A stretch of DNA of 64,000 bases from Agarivorans gilvus (lineage in GTDB: Bacteria; Pseudomonadota; Gammaproteobacteria; Enterobacterales; Celerinatantimonadaceae): assembly GCF_001420915.1 (NCBI RefSeq), contig NZ_CP013021.1, positions 320,001-384,000 of the forward strand, in the 5' to 3' direction. The position numbers were made by a program, and so were the translations under genes. The notes beneath the pieces are model-generated. The model had not been told where the DNA came from. It did not search any database and saw nothing but the letters and a program-made list of their open reading frames with translations. This document shows, one piece after another, positions 1 to 8,955 of this stretch (positions are counted from its first letter, which is position 1; every line of letters begins with the position of its first letter).

Positions 1-1927
1 GTTGATCCTTACGACGACGGTTGGTTTGGCCTTCTTTACGCTCGGTTTTCTCTTTGCGTTCAGGGCGTTCTTGGTTGCGGTTATTGGTGTTACGCTTGTC
101 TTTAGCAGCTCGTTCACCGCGTTGTTGGTTGTTACGACGGTTATTGCGCTGCTTGTCGTTATTGTTATTCGCTTTTGTCGCCGAGCTGGATTTGCTTTCA
201 GGTGCTGGCTCAGAAGCAAATATCGAGCTAAAGAAAGCCACAATACGTTCTAGGAATGAAGGGCTGTTGGCGCTGCTTATTTTATTGGCATTAGCAGGCT
301 TAGCCGATTTAGCAGGCACAGACGGGGCAGCAGGCGCGCTAAAGCCTTGTAGCACAGGTTGCTCTGCCTCAATACGCTCTTTTGCTGTTTGATTTGGCTG
401 ATAAACAGGAGAAGGGTTTTCAGCTGTTAATTGGTAGCTGGCCTCTTGTGTTTCTTCGCCGCTGCGAATACGGGTAACGTCGTAATGAGGGGTTTCCATA
501 TGTTGGTTAGGAATAATCACCAAGCGAACAGTATGGCGTTTCTCAAGCTTGTTAATGGCAACACGCTTTTCATTTAGAAGGTAAGCGGCAACCGGTACCG
601 GCACTTGAGCATGAACTTCAGAAGTGTTCTCTTTAAGTGCTTCTTCTTCAAACAAGCGTAGGATCGATAAGGCTAAAGATTCGTTATCGCGAATAGTGCC
701 CTGACCGCTACAACGAGGACAAATATGGGTGCTTGATTCGCCTAATGACGGACGTAGACGTTGACGTGACATTTCTAATAAGCCAAAGCGAGAAATGCGG
801 CCTACTTGTACACGCGCGCGGTCTTGGCGCACAGCTTCACGGAAGCGGTTTTCAACTTCGCGTTGGTTTTTCACTGGTGTCATATCGATGAAATCGATAA
901 CGACCAAACCACCTAAGTCACGTAGGCGTAATTGGCGAGCAATTTCATCGGCTGCTTCTAAGTTGGTTTGCAGCGCTGTTTCTTCGATGTCTCCGCCTTT
1001 GGTTGCGCGAGCTGAGTTGATATCGATAGAGGTCAGTGCCTCAGTTGGATCAATTACAATTGAGCCACCAGAGGGCAGGCGAACTTCCCGTTGGAAGGCC
1101 GACTCAATTTGTGACTCAATCTGATAATGGTTGAACATTGGCACTTCGCCTTCGTAGCGCTTCACGCGATTTACGAAGTCAGGGCGAACCAGCTCAATGT
1201 GTTTTTTAGCTTGCTCAAAAATAGTTTTGTTATCGATAAGGATTTCGCCCACATCGCGACGTAGGTAGTCACGAATGGCACGAACAATAACGTTACTTTC
1301 TTGGTGAATTAAGAATGGGGCAGCTTTAGATTCGGCAGCGTCGGTTATCGCTCCCCAATGATTTAGCAGTACTTTTAAGTCCCATTGCAGCTCTTCAGCA
1401 GATTTACCTACACCGGCAGTGCGAACAATTAAGCCCATTCCTGTAGGTAGTTCCAAGCCGTTCATGGCTTCTTTCAGTTGAGTGCGTTCATCTCCTTCGA
1501 TACGACGCGAGATACCGCCAGCACGAGGGTTATTAGGCATTAGTACCAAGTAGCTGCCAGCTAGGCTTATAAAGGTAGTGAGGGCGGCGCCTTTGTTGCC
1601 TCGTTCTTCTTTATCAATCTGAACGATGACCTCTTGACCTTCTTTTACTACTTCTTTAATGCTAGGACGGCCTTGATAAACGTAGCCTTCAGGGAAGTAT
1701 TCGCGGGCGATTTCTTTCATTGGAAGGAAACCATGTCGCTCTGCGCCATAGTCAACAAAAGCAGCTTCTAAACTAGGTTCTACTCGAGTAATTTTACCTT
1801 TGTAAATATTCGCTTTTTTCTGTTCGTGACCAGGACTTTCTATGTCTAAGTCGTATAGCCGTTGGCCATCGACCAATGCAACGCGCATCTCTTCAAGCTG
1901 CATTGCATTAATTAACATTCTTTTCAT
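1..1927 (-). CDS. rne: Ribonuclease E, 3' end beyond the window (partial)
   Basis: Endoribonuclease that starts mRNA decay and processes rRNA and tRNA at the inner membrane; scaffold of the degradosome. About 642 codons are visible from the ATG at 1927, reading MKRMLINAMQLEE. The S1/catalytic half is complete: SIDINSAR and VVIDFIDM carry the two metal-binding Asp, and CPRCSG is the zinc-link. A likely amphipathic membrane-anchoring helix (FLERIVAFFSSIF) follows near residue 555, then an Arg/Asn/Glu-rich disordered tail that runs off the left edge. The frame is open throughout. Divergent from rluC, as in E. coli. Confidence 0.95.
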   Translation of the reverse strand, partial: MKRMLINAMQLEEMRVALVDGQRLYDLDIESPGHEQKKANIYKGKITRVEPSLEAAFVDYGAERHGFLPMKEIAREYFPEGYVYQGRPSIKEVVKEGQEVIVQIDKEERGNKGAALTTFISLAGSYLVLMPNNPRAGGISRRIEGDERTQLKEAMNGLELPTGMGLIVRTAGVGKSAEELQWDLKVLLNHWGAITDAAESKAAPFLIHQESNVIVRAIRDYLRRDVGEILIDNKTIFEQAKKHIELVRPDFVNRVKRYEGEVPMFNHYQIESQIESAFQREVRLPSGGSIVIDPTEALTSIDINSARATKGGDIEETALQTNLEAADEIARQLRLRDLGGLVVIDFIDMTPVKNQREVENRFREAVRQDRARVQVGRISRFGLLEMSRQRLRPSLGESSTHICPRCSGQGTIRDNESLALSILRLFEEEALKENTSEVHAQVPVPVAAYLLNEKRVAINKLEKRHTVRLVIIPNQHMETPHYDVTRIRSGEETQEASYQLTAENPSPVYQPNQTAKERIEAEQPVLQGFSAPAAPSVPAKSAKPANANKISSANSPSFLERIVAFFSSIFASEPAPESKSSSATKANNNNDKQRNNRRNNQQRGERAAKDKRNTNNRNQERPERKEKTERKEGQTNRRRKDQ

Positions 1928-2339
1928 TCTTGTTGCCTTGGGGTTGTATTGTTAAAACAACCTTTTGGACAGCAATTAACCTGCCTTAAATGGCCAGACC
2001 CTGTGTTTTGGTCAGAGCGTATAGGTAACCTCCCGGTTAGCTTCTCTAGTCTTTAGGGCGCATTTTGGCGCTTTTATAAATAATAGGTCCCGCAGATTTT
2101 GCTTGCCGGACTAAACAATCTATTCTATATAGCTTTGATTTAAGGCAAATAATTGTGATTGCCCATCAGGTTGCTATGAAAAATCTTAGTTTTAAGAGCG
2201 CCAAAATATACAAATTAATGCGCTCTGAATGCTGTGCCAAATAAGGAAAACCTTTAAAAACGGGCACTTTAAGCCTTACAAATATAGCAAAGCTATATTT
2301 TTCCATCAAATTATTTATGAGCATGTTACAATTTTTGCT
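1928..2339. promoter_or_regulatory. rne-rluC divergent intergenic region and long rne leader
   Basis: A 412 bp gene-free stretch between the divergent rne and rluC starts. In E. coli the long rne 5' leader mediates RNase E autoregulation; a leader of similar size is inferred here, not shown. A perfect 8 bp hairpin (AATATAGC / GCTATATT, 2281-2299, followed by three T) lies just before rluC. No unambiguous promoter was identified. Confidence 0.4.
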
Positions 2340-3290
2340 ATGAATACTGAAAATAAAGCAGTTCAGATGGTTACGGTAAGTGACGACGAAGCTGGACAAA
2401 GAATAGATAACTTCCTTTTAAAACACCTGAAAGGGGTACCGAAAAGTCGTATTTATCGTATTTTACGTAAAGGTGAGGTTCGGGTTAACAAAAAGCGAGT
2501 TAAACCTGAATACAAGCTGGCCGCGGAAGACGTGGTGAGAGTCCCTCCGATACGGGTATCTGAAAGCACTAGCTTGCCTTCAAATAAACTCAATCAAGTC
2601 ACTCAGCTTGAACAGCACATTGTTTATGAAGACGATTGCTTGCTAGTGATTAACAAACCTTCAGGTATGGCGGTTCATGGTGGCAGTGGGCTTAGCTTTG
2701 GTGTAATTGAAGCGCTGCGCTCCTTGCGCCAAGACTGCCGGTATTTAGAACTGGTTCATCGCATCGACAGAGATACCTCTGGTTTATTAGTGGTGGCTAA
2801 AAAACGCAGCGCCTTACGTGAAATGCATCGTCAGCTTCGCGAAAAAGTGGTGCAAAAAGATTACCTAACGCTGGTTCACGGCCAGTGGCCAAAATCGATT
2901 AAGACAGTGGATGCTCCTTTAAGAAAAAATGCCCTAGCATCTGGAGAGCGGATTGTGATTGTAGATTACCAAGAAGGTAAGCCATCGTTAACCCGTTTTC
3001 GTATCGAGCGCCGCTACGCAGATATGACTTTAATGAAGGCCAGTCCGGTAACTGGGCGAACTCACCAAATTCGGGTGCACTGTTTAGAGCAGGGTCACAG
3101 CATTGCCGGTGATGATAAATATACCGACAAAGCCTTATTAGCCGAAACACAAGCGAAGGGCTTATCACGCTTATTCTTACATGCTTGGCAAATTCGCTTT
3201 GTGCATCCGGCTAGCCAAAAAGAAATGCATCTTACTGCTCCGCTGGAAGCGAGTCTGCAACAATTTTGTGAGCAGCTTACACCACTATAA
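2340..3290 (+). CDS. rluC: 23S rRNA pseudouridine synthase RluC
   Basis: Converts specific uridines of 23S rRNA (955/2504/2580 in E. coli) to pseudouridine. An N-terminal S4 RNA-binding domain (AGQRIDNFLLKHL...KGEVRVNKKRVKP) is followed by the RluA-type catalytic domain with the motif HRIDRDTSGLLV, which holds the catalytic Asp. The ATG at 2340 (MNTENKAVQMV) gives 316 aa, near the usual ~320. An in-frame start at 2229 would add 37 residues unlike the family and was not used. Divergent from rne and convergent with maf, the E. coli arrangement. Confidence 0.95.
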   Translation: MNTENKAVQMVTVSDDEAGQRIDNFLLKHLKGVPKSRIYRILRKGEVRVNKKRVKPEYKLAAEDVVRVPPIRVSESTSLPSNKLNQVTQLEQHIVYEDDCLLVINKPSGMAVHGGSGLSFGVIEALRSLRQDCRYLELVHRIDRDTSGLLVVAKKRSALREMHRQLREKVVQKDYLTLVHGQWPKSIKTVDAPLRKNALASGERIVIVDYQEGKPSLTRFRIERRYADMTLMKASPVTGRTHQIRVHCLEQGHSIAGDDKYTDKALLAETQAKGLSRLFLHAWQIRFVHPASQKEMHLTAPLEASLQQFCEQLTPL

Positions 3291-3296
3291 GCGATA

Positions 3297-3330
3297 AGTA
3301 GCGCATACGGATGATGGCGTGTGCGCTGCT
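3297..3330. terminator. Hairpin between convergent rluC and maf
   Basis: AGTAGCGCATAC pairs with GTGTGCGCTGCT (with G-U pairs) across a 10 nt loop just after the rluC stop and before the maf stop. There is no T tract, so it is a possible bidirectional terminator or mRNA end-protecting hairpin only. Confidence 0.4.
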
Positions 3331-3348
3331 AACGACTTTAGCTAGCCG

Positions 3349-3930
3349 TCATAATAAAGGGTAATTTTGTCCTTCCAACAAGCCACATAGCTTAATTAGC
3401 GGTAAACCAATAAGCGTGTTGGGGTCGTCGCCGCGCAAATGCTTAAATAACACAATACCCGAGCCCTCGCTTTTGAAGCTGCCGGCGCAATTGTAGGGTT
3501 GCTCGCTTTGCAGGTAACGTTCTATAAGCGAAGGACTTAATTTGCGAAAACTGACTTCAAAGGTATCTAGCAAACTGTCCATATGCCCAGTTTCACTGTT
3601 ATAGAGTGCTAAGCCGGTATAAAACATAATGGTTTTACCGCTTGCCCGGCTTAGTTGTTTTACCGCGTTGGCGTGGTTGCCAGGCTTGCCCACGATTTCT
3701 CCATCAATACAGCAAACCTGATCAGAACCTATAATTAAATGCTGAGGATAATCGGTGGCGCCCACCAGTGCTTTTTGCTCGGCTAAACGAACTACTAATT
3801 GCTGTGCAGATTCGTCTTTTTTGGGGCTTTCGTCGATATCCGGACTAAAGCATGAAAAATGAGGGCTTATTTTTTCTAGGATCTGTTTTCTAAAAGGGGA
3901 ACTTGAAGCGAGAACGAGTCGATTTTTCAT
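3349..3930 (-). CDS. yceF: Maf/YceF family nucleoside triphosphate pyrophosphatase
   Basis: House-cleaning pyrophosphatase of the Maf family; the YceF branch hydrolyses 7-methyl-GTP. 193 aa, the normal size. The N-terminal LASSSPFRKQIL motif and the IIGSDQVCCIDGEIVGKP segment with its conserved Asp are present. The position between rluC and yceD supports the YceF rather than the YhdE branch. Transcribed opposite to rluC and the yceD-rpmF operon. Confidence 0.9.
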   Translation of the reverse strand: MKNRLVLASSSPFRKQILEKISPHFSCFSPDIDESPKKDESAQQLVVRLAEQKALVGATDYPQHLIIGSDQVCCIDGEIVGKPGNHANAVKQLSRASGKTIMFYTGLALYNSETGHMDSLLDTFEVSFRKLSPSLIERYLQSEQPYNCAGSFKSEGSGIVLFKHLRGDDPNTLIGLPLIKLCGLLEGQNYPLL

Positions 3931-4059
3931 CGTTTTTTAACCAAAATTGAAGCTTACAGGATTGTAAACACAATTTATTGCTGTGACGATGCTTAAAGCC
4001 ATGAAAAAAGCAGAAATTGTTTTGACTATCTCTAAGCGTAACTATATTATGCGCGCCTT

Positions 4060-4593
4060 ATGCAAAAAGTGAAATTACCAGTAGAGATTGACCCGTTTAA
4101 GACGGCTAAACGAAAGTTAGATTATCAAGGCATACTTGAAGTCAAACGATTACCCCGATTAAACGATGCAAGCTTGAAAGTGAATAGTGATGTAGACGTC
4201 TGGTTGCGCTTTGAAACCGATCCCCAAGGATTGGTTGTCGTTCAAGGCAAAGCGTTAACTGAGGTGGAGTTGGAGTGCCAACGATGCGGAGAAAGTTTTA
4301 CTTATCCAATTCATGTTGAATTCAACTACTCACCAGTCTGCGATGAATCGCAAGTGGAAGCGTTACCTGAAGATTACGAACCACTACAGTTGAATGAAGA
4401 CAACTATTTCTTGGTCGCTGATTTGATTGAAGACGAGCTATTGCTGGCCTTACCAATCATTCCTAAACATGAATTAACAGCATGTAAGGTTCAGCAGAGC
4501 GAGCAAGTATTTGGCGAAATCGACAAGGTAGTAGAGGAAGAATCTAAACCGAATCCGTTTGCAGTGTTACAAAGTTTAAAAAAGAAAGACTAG
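4060..4593 (+). CDS. yceD: YceD (DUF177), large-ribosomal-subunit accumulation protein
   Basis: 177 aa DUF177 protein, known in E. coli and plants to be needed for 23S rRNA/50S accumulation. Two cysteines form the CQRCGE motif near residue 70, followed by the acidic DUF177 core. It lies 12 nt upstream of rpmF, as in nearly all gammaproteobacteria, and is probably co-transcribed with it. No catalytic residues are expected. Confidence 0.9.
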   Translation: MQKVKLPVEIDPFKTAKRKLDYQGILEVKRLPRLNDASLKVNSDVDVWLRFETDPQGLVVVQGKALTEVELECQRCGESFTYPIHVEFNYSPVCDESQVEALPEDYEPLQLNEDNYFLVADLIEDELLLALPIIPKHELTACKVQQSEQVFGEIDKVVEEESKPNPFAVLQSLKKKD

Positions 4594-4605
4594 GAGACTG
4601 GGTCA

Positions 4606-4779
4606 ATGGCTGTTCAGAAAAGTAAAGTTACACGTTCAAGACGTGGCATGCGTCGTTCACACGACGCAATTGAAAACAATGTTGCATTAACTACTGACGC
4701 AACTTCAGGTGAACTTCACCGTCGTCACCATGTTACTGCTGACGGTTACTACCGCGGTAACAAGGTTATCAACAAGTAA
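4606..4779 (+). CDS. rpmF: 50S ribosomal protein L32
   Basis: 57 aa basic protein starting MAVQKSKVTRSRRGMRRSHD and ending YYRGNKVINK, the full bacterial L32 length. Ribosome-binding site AGGAG at 4592-4596, about 9 nt before the ATG. It lacks the zinc-binding Cys pairs of C+ L32 versions, as in enteric L32. It sits between yceD and plsX, linking ribosome supply with phospholipid synthesis. Confidence 0.97.
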   Translation: MAVQKSKVTRSRRGMRRSHDAIENNVALTTDATSGELHRRHHVTADGYYRGNKVINK

Positions 4780-4790
4780 ATTTTTGCATT

Positions 4791-5816
4791 TTGCAAAAAC
4801 TTACTATTGCAGTTGATGCAATGGGGGGCGACATTGGCCCCCATGTTACAGTGCCTGCCGTTGCGCAGGCACTTAACGATTACTCCCATCTCTATGTTAC
4901 CTTAATTGGTGACCAGCACTTTATACACCCCTTACTGATTCAATTTGGTATTGCTCAGCATCCGCGCCTGTTGTTTATGCATACTAGCCAAGTGGTTACT
5001 GCTAATGATAAGCCGATCACTGCACTGCGTTCGCGCCGTCAATCCTCGATGCGTTTAGCGCTGGATTTGGTTCATCAAGGCCAAGCCGATGCCTGTGTTA
5101 GCGCTGGTAATACCGGCGCACTAATGGCCATGGCCAAGGTCGTTTTGAAGCTGCTACCAGGAATAGAACGCCCCGCATTGATTAGCCATTTACCTGAAGA
5201 AAATGGTAGAGGCTGTTTGTTATTGGACTTAGGCGCCAATTCTAGCTGTGACTCAGAGGTGTTGATGCAGTTCGCTGTAATGGGGGCCGCCTTGGCCGAA
5301 AGTGTATGGGGATTAACTCGTCCGCGAGTGGCCTTGCTTAATATCGGCGAAGAGCAAATAAAGGGTAATGATGTGGTTAAACAAACCGCGCAGCTTCTTG
5401 AAAACTCAAACGCAATTAATTACATTGGCTTTGTTGAGGGGAATCAGCTATTTAGTGGTAAAGCTGATGTAATTGTCTGTGATGGTTTTGTCGGCAATAT
5501 TGCACTAAAAACTGCCGAAGGTGTATCTAAGCTGATTCTTACCAAACTAAAAGCCCAGTTCGATGTAAACTGGTTTGCTCGATTTATATTAAAATTGTTT
5601 TTGCCAAGCTTAAAATCACAGTTAAAACAACTGAACCCCGACCAGTATAATGGCGCGAGTCTGGTAGGATTGCGCGGCATTGTGATTAAGAGCCATGGTC
5701 ATGCCGACGAGACGGCATTTTTACAAGCTATTCACCAAGCCGTTGCCGAAATACAGCAGCAAGTGCCAAGCCGTATTACCGACAAACTAGAATCTTTATT
5801 AATTGATAAGCATTAA
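4791..5816 (+). CDS. plsX: Phosphate acyltransferase PlsX
   Basis: Makes acyl-phosphate from acyl-ACP and phosphate, the first step of phosphatidic acid synthesis in the PlsX/PlsY route; peripheral membrane protein. 341 aa with the N-terminal LTIAVDAMGGDIGP, the SAGNTGALM motif and LNIGEEQIKGN. No ATG fits the N-terminus; the TTG at 4791 gives the expected start and is preferred. It begins 11 nt after rpmF and is followed 7 nt later by fabH. Confidence 0.95.
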   Translation: MQKLTIAVDAMGGDIGPHVTVPAVAQALNDYSHLYVTLIGDQHFIHPLLIQFGIAQHPRLLFMHTSQVVTANDKPITALRSRRQSSMRLALDLVHQGQADACVSAGNTGALMAMAKVVLKLLPGIERPALISHLPEENGRGCLLLDLGANSSCDSEVLMQFAVMGAALAESVWGLTRPRVALLNIGEEQIKGNDVVKQTAQLLENSNAINYIGFVEGNQLFSGKADVIVCDGFVGNIALKTAEGVSKLILTKLKAQFDVNWFARFILKLFLPSLKSQLKQLNPDQYNGASLVGLRGIVIKSHGHADETAFLQAIHQAVAEIQQQVPSRITDKLESLLIDKH

Positions 5817-5823
5817 GTCATTT

Positions 5824-6783
5824 ATGTACTCAAAAATATTATCTACGGGTAGTTATCTGCCAAGTAATGTAAGAACCAACTCCGATCTAGAGCAAATGGT
5901 GGAAACCAGTGATCAATGGATCACTGACCGCACGGGTATTAAAGAGCGTCGAATTGCTGGTAACGATGAGTCGGTAGCCGATATGGGCGCTTACGCGGCA
6001 GAGTTAGCGATAGAAAGAGCAGGCATCGACAAGAGTGAGATTGGCCTGATTATTTTGGCTACCACCTCTAGTGAAAATGCTTTTCCTGCGGCCGCTTGTG
6101 AAGTTCAAGCCAAATTGGCGCTGCCAGGCGTGCCCGCCTTTGATATTGCCGCAGCTTGTGCCGGCTTTACCTACGCCTTAAGTGTGGCCGATCAGTACAT
6201 AAAAAGTGGTTTAGTTAAAACCGCTTTAGTGATTGGCGCCGATAAACTATCTCACATGTGTGATCCTGATGATCGCTCAACCATTATCTTATTTGGTGAT
6301 GGCGCGGGGGCTGTATTACTTGGCGCTAGTGAGCAGCCGGGCATTTTGTCTACCCATATTCATGCAGATGGTCGTTACGGAGATCTTTTAAAACTACCTC
6401 ATCCACGTCGTGGTATGTCGGGTAGTGAAATGGAGTCTTACATGACCATGAGTGGTAACGAGGTATTTAAAGTAGCAGTAACTCGCTTGAGTGAAATTGT
6501 TACTGATACCTTATCCGCAAACGGGATTGATAAAAGTGAACTTGATTGGTTAGTTCCCCATCAAGCCAACTTCAGAATTATTAACGCCACAGCTAAAAAG
6601 CTATCCATGCCGATAGATAAAGTTGTATTAACCTTAGACAGACATGGCAATACTTCTGCTGCTTCTGTGCCTATTGCTTTAGATGAAGCAGTCAGTGACG
6701 GACGTATTCAACGCGGACAGCTAGTATTATTGGAAGCCTTTGGTGGTGGTTTTGCATGGGGCAGTGCCCTAGTTAGATTTTAA
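5824..6783 (+). CDS. fabH: Beta-ketoacyl-ACP synthase III FabH
   Basis: Starts fatty-acid synthesis by condensing acetyl-CoA with malonyl-ACP. The ATG at 5824 (MYSKILSTGSYLP) gives 319 aa; an in-frame start at 5803 would overlap plsX and add seven atypical residues. The catalytic triad is visible: Cys112 in AAACAGF, His in PHQAN, Asn in HGNTSA. The second gene of the plsX-fabHDG-acpP-fabF operon. Confidence 0.96.
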   Translation: MYSKILSTGSYLPSNVRTNSDLEQMVETSDQWITDRTGIKERRIAGNDESVADMGAYAAELAIERAGIDKSEIGLIILATTSSENAFPAAACEVQAKLALPGVPAFDIAAACAGFTYALSVADQYIKSGLVKTALVIGADKLSHMCDPDDRSTIILFGDGAGAVLLGASEQPGILSTHIHADGRYGDLLKLPHPRRGMSGSEMESYMTMSGNEVFKVAVTRLSEIVTDTLSANGIDKSELDWLVPHQANFRIINATAKKLSMPIDKVVLTLDRHGNTSAASVPIALDEAVSDGRIQRGQLVLLEAFGGGFAWGSALVRF

Positions 6784-6795
6784 TTAGTAGGATAG

Positions 6796-7731
6796 ATGAT
6801 GAGTAAATTAGCATTTGTTTTTCCAGGTCAGGGCTCACAAAGCGTTGGCATGTTGGCTGAATTAGTTGAGGAATACCCGATTGTTGCTGATACCTTTAAA
6901 GAGGCATCAGAGGTTTTGGGTTATGACTTAGCCGGATTAATTGCTAACGGCCCTGCTGAATCACTAAATGAAACTAGCCGTACCCAGCCTGCTTTATTAG
7001 CTGCCTCTGTAGCTTTATGGCGCCTATGGAATCAACTGGGTGGCGAACAGCCTAAACTGTTAGCTGGGCATAGCTTAGGTGAATACTCTGCCTTAACTTG
7101 TGCTGGAGTCTTAGAGTTTGCCGACGCATTAAAACTGGTTGAATATCGTGGCCAGCTTATGCAGCAAGCTGTGCCTGCAGGAGTAGGGGCTATGTCAGCG
7201 ATTATCGGCCTAGCCAACCAAGATATTATTGACGCTTGTGAAAAAGCCGCCGAAGACCAAGTAGTGACTGCGGTTAACTTCAATTCACCGGGCCAAGTAG
7301 TGATTGCAGGCCACAAAGAAGCGGTAGAGCGTGCCAACGTATTATGTAAAGAAGCCGGCGCCAAGCGTGCTCTTCCTTTACCGGTTAGCGTGCCATCTCA
7401 CTGTGCCTTAATGCAACCTGCAGCAGATGAGTTGGCTGGCTACATTGAAGGTATTTCTTTTTCAGAGCCTAAGTTTGATGTAATCAATAACGTAGATGTT
7501 GCTATTGAGAAAGATGCTAAAGCGATTAAGTCTGCTTTAATTAAACAATTATACAGCCCAGTTCGCTGGACTGAGACGGTTGAAGCAATGGCTGCTAAAG
7601 GCATCGACACCGTTTATGAGTGTGGCCCAGGTAAAGTACTCAGTGGTTTAGTGAAGCGTATTCACAAGCCTTTGGTTGCGGCCGCAATTAACGATGTAAC
7701 ATCGATAAAATCAGCTTTAGATAATAAGTAA
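6796..7731 (+). CDS. fabD: Malonyl-CoA:ACP transacylase FabD
   Basis: Transfers malonyl from CoA to ACP to feed elongation. 311 aa; the FPGQGSQ motif lies at the N-terminus, the catalytic Ser93 in GHSLGE, and the His in the PSHCALM segment. Two consecutive ATGs (6796, 6799) are possible; a GTAGGAT site lies just upstream. Located 12 nt after fabH and 13 nt before fabG. Confidence 0.96.
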   Translation: MMSKLAFVFPGQGSQSVGMLAELVEEYPIVADTFKEASEVLGYDLAGLIANGPAESLNETSRTQPALLAASVALWRLWNQLGGEQPKLLAGHSLGEYSALTCAGVLEFADALKLVEYRGQLMQQAVPAGVGAMSAIIGLANQDIIDACEKAAEDQVVTAVNFNSPGQVVIAGHKEAVERANVLCKEAGAKRALPLPVSVPSHCALMQPAADELAGYIEGISFSEPKFDVINNVDVAIEKDAKAIKSALIKQLYSPVRWTETVEAMAAKGIDTVYECGPGKVLSGLVKRIHKPLVAAAINDVTSIKSALDNK

Positions 7732-7744
7732 CGAGGATATTTTA

Positions 7745-8479
7745 ATGTCTTTACAAGGTAAAGTGGCTTTAGTCACTGGGGCAAGTCGCGGTATTGGCCG
7801 TGCAACAGCTGAAACCTTAGTCGCCAGAGGTGCAACGGTTATTGGTACCGCCACTTCTGAGAAAGGTGCAGAGGCCATTGCTGCTTACTTGGGAGAAAAT
7901 GGCACAGGCTTAGCCCTAGACGTCACATCAACCGAGTCGATTCAACAACTGTTTGCCGATATTAAAGCCAAATATGGTGATATTGACATTCTAGTAAACA
8001 ATGCGGGTATCACTCGTGATAACTTGCTGATGCGTATGAAAGACGAAGAGTGGGAAGATATTATTAGTACCAACCTTACTTCGGTTTATCGTTTGAGTAA
8101 GGCTGTATTACGTTCCATGATGAAAAAACGTCATGGTCGTATTATTAGCATTGGTTCAGTGGTGGGCACGATGGGCAACGCTGGCCAGGCTAATTACTCG
8201 GCAGCCAAAGCTGGAGTACTAGGTTTTACTCGCTCATTAGCTCGTGAAGTCGCTTCTCGCGGGATCACAGTAAACGCGATTGCTCCAGGTTTTATTGAAA
8301 CAGATATGACCAGAGCACTTGACGATAATCAACGTGGTGCTATCTTGTCGCAGGTGCCTATGGCTCGTCTTGGTGACGCTGAAGAAATCGCCAAAACCGT
8401 AGCTTTCTTAGCCAGTGAAGATGCTGCCTATATTACGGGCGAAACGATCCATGTGAATGGCGGAATGTACATGGTTTAA
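7745..8479 (+). CDS. fabG: 3-oxoacyl-ACP reductase FabG
   Basis: NADPH-dependent reduction of beta-ketoacyl-ACP. 244 aa short-chain dehydrogenase: cofactor motif TGASRGIG (11-18), NNAG (85-88), catalytic Ser138, Tyr151 and Lys155 (YSAAK), and the C-terminal TGETIHVNGGMYMV typical of FabG. Preceded by an AGGA ribosome site (ACGAGGATATTTTA). Operon context makes the assignment firm. Confidence 0.96.
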   Translation: MSLQGKVALVTGASRGIGRATAETLVARGATVIGTATSEKGAEAIAAYLGENGTGLALDVTSTESIQQLFADIKAKYGDIDILVNNAGITRDNLLMRMKDEEWEDIISTNLTSVYRLSKAVLRSMMKKRHGRIISIGSVVGTMGNAGQANYSAAKAGVLGFTRSLAREVASRGITVNAIAPGFIETDMTRALDDNQRGAILSQVPMARLGDAEEIAKTVAFLASEDAAYITGETIHVNGGMYMV

Positions 8480-8572
8480 GCAGTGGCTTAAAAAATGTGC
8501 AAAAAATTGATAGATCGCAAGTTTTTTAGAAAAATAACTACGAAAAACGTGGTTAGACCACTACGGTTAGAC

Positions 8573-8600
8573 TTGCAATGTAATTCGGTTTGAATACACT
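8573..8600 (+). promoter_or_regulatory. Candidate sigma-70 promoter for acpP
   Basis: TTGCAA (8573-8578) and TACACT (8595-8600) are separated by 16 bp in the 165 bp fabG-acpP gap, about 45 bp before the acpP ATG. A separate strong acpP promoter is known in E. coli. A small hairpin (GTGGT/ACCAC) lies just upstream. Confidence 0.5.
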
Positions 8601-8644
8601 ATCGCAACAACGCAGAAGCGTATTTACTAAGGAAAAATATTGTC

Positions 8645-8881
8645 ATGAGTGCAATTGAAGAACGTGTTAAAAAAATCATCATCGAGCAACTAGGTGTAAG
8701 CGAAGACGAAGTTAAAAACGAAGCTTCTTTCGTTGACGACTTAGGCGCTGACTCTTTAGATACTGTAGAACTAGTTATGGCTTTAGAGGAAGAATTCGAT
8801 ACTGAAATTCCTGATGAAGAAGCTGAAAAAATCACTACTGTACAAGCTGCAATTGATTACGTTCTAAATAATCAAGATTAA
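8645..8881 (+). CDS. acpP: Acyl carrier protein
   Basis: 78 aa acidic four-helix protein that carries growing acyl chains on a phosphopantetheine arm. The attachment Ser37 is in GADSLDTVELVMALEEEF. Strong ribosome site AAGGAAAA before the ATG. It is separated from fabF by a hairpin terminator, which fits its much higher expected expression. Confidence 0.98.
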   Translation: MSAIEERVKKIIIEQLGVSEDEVKNEASFVDDLGADSLDTVELVMALEEEFDTEIPDEEAEKITTVQAAIDYVLNNQD

Positions 8882-8888
8882 TAAAAAG

Positions 8889-8912
8889 TGGGCGACATCA
8901 GTCGCCCATTTT
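8889..8912 (+). terminator. Intrinsic terminator after acpP
   Basis: TGGGCGAC-ATCA-GTCGCCCA followed by TTTT, 8 nt after the acpP stop. It probably lets only part of the transcription pass into fabF. Confidence 0.75.
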
Positions 8913-8955
8913 GCATCCCCCTAAGACATGTAAATCCCCCCTTGGAGGCATTTCA

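Noticed and set aside
2..392. Open plus-strand frames in the first 400 bases
   Set aside because: They lie opposite the Arg/Asn-rich tail of RNase E, which is open on the minus strand and continuous with the catalytic domain.
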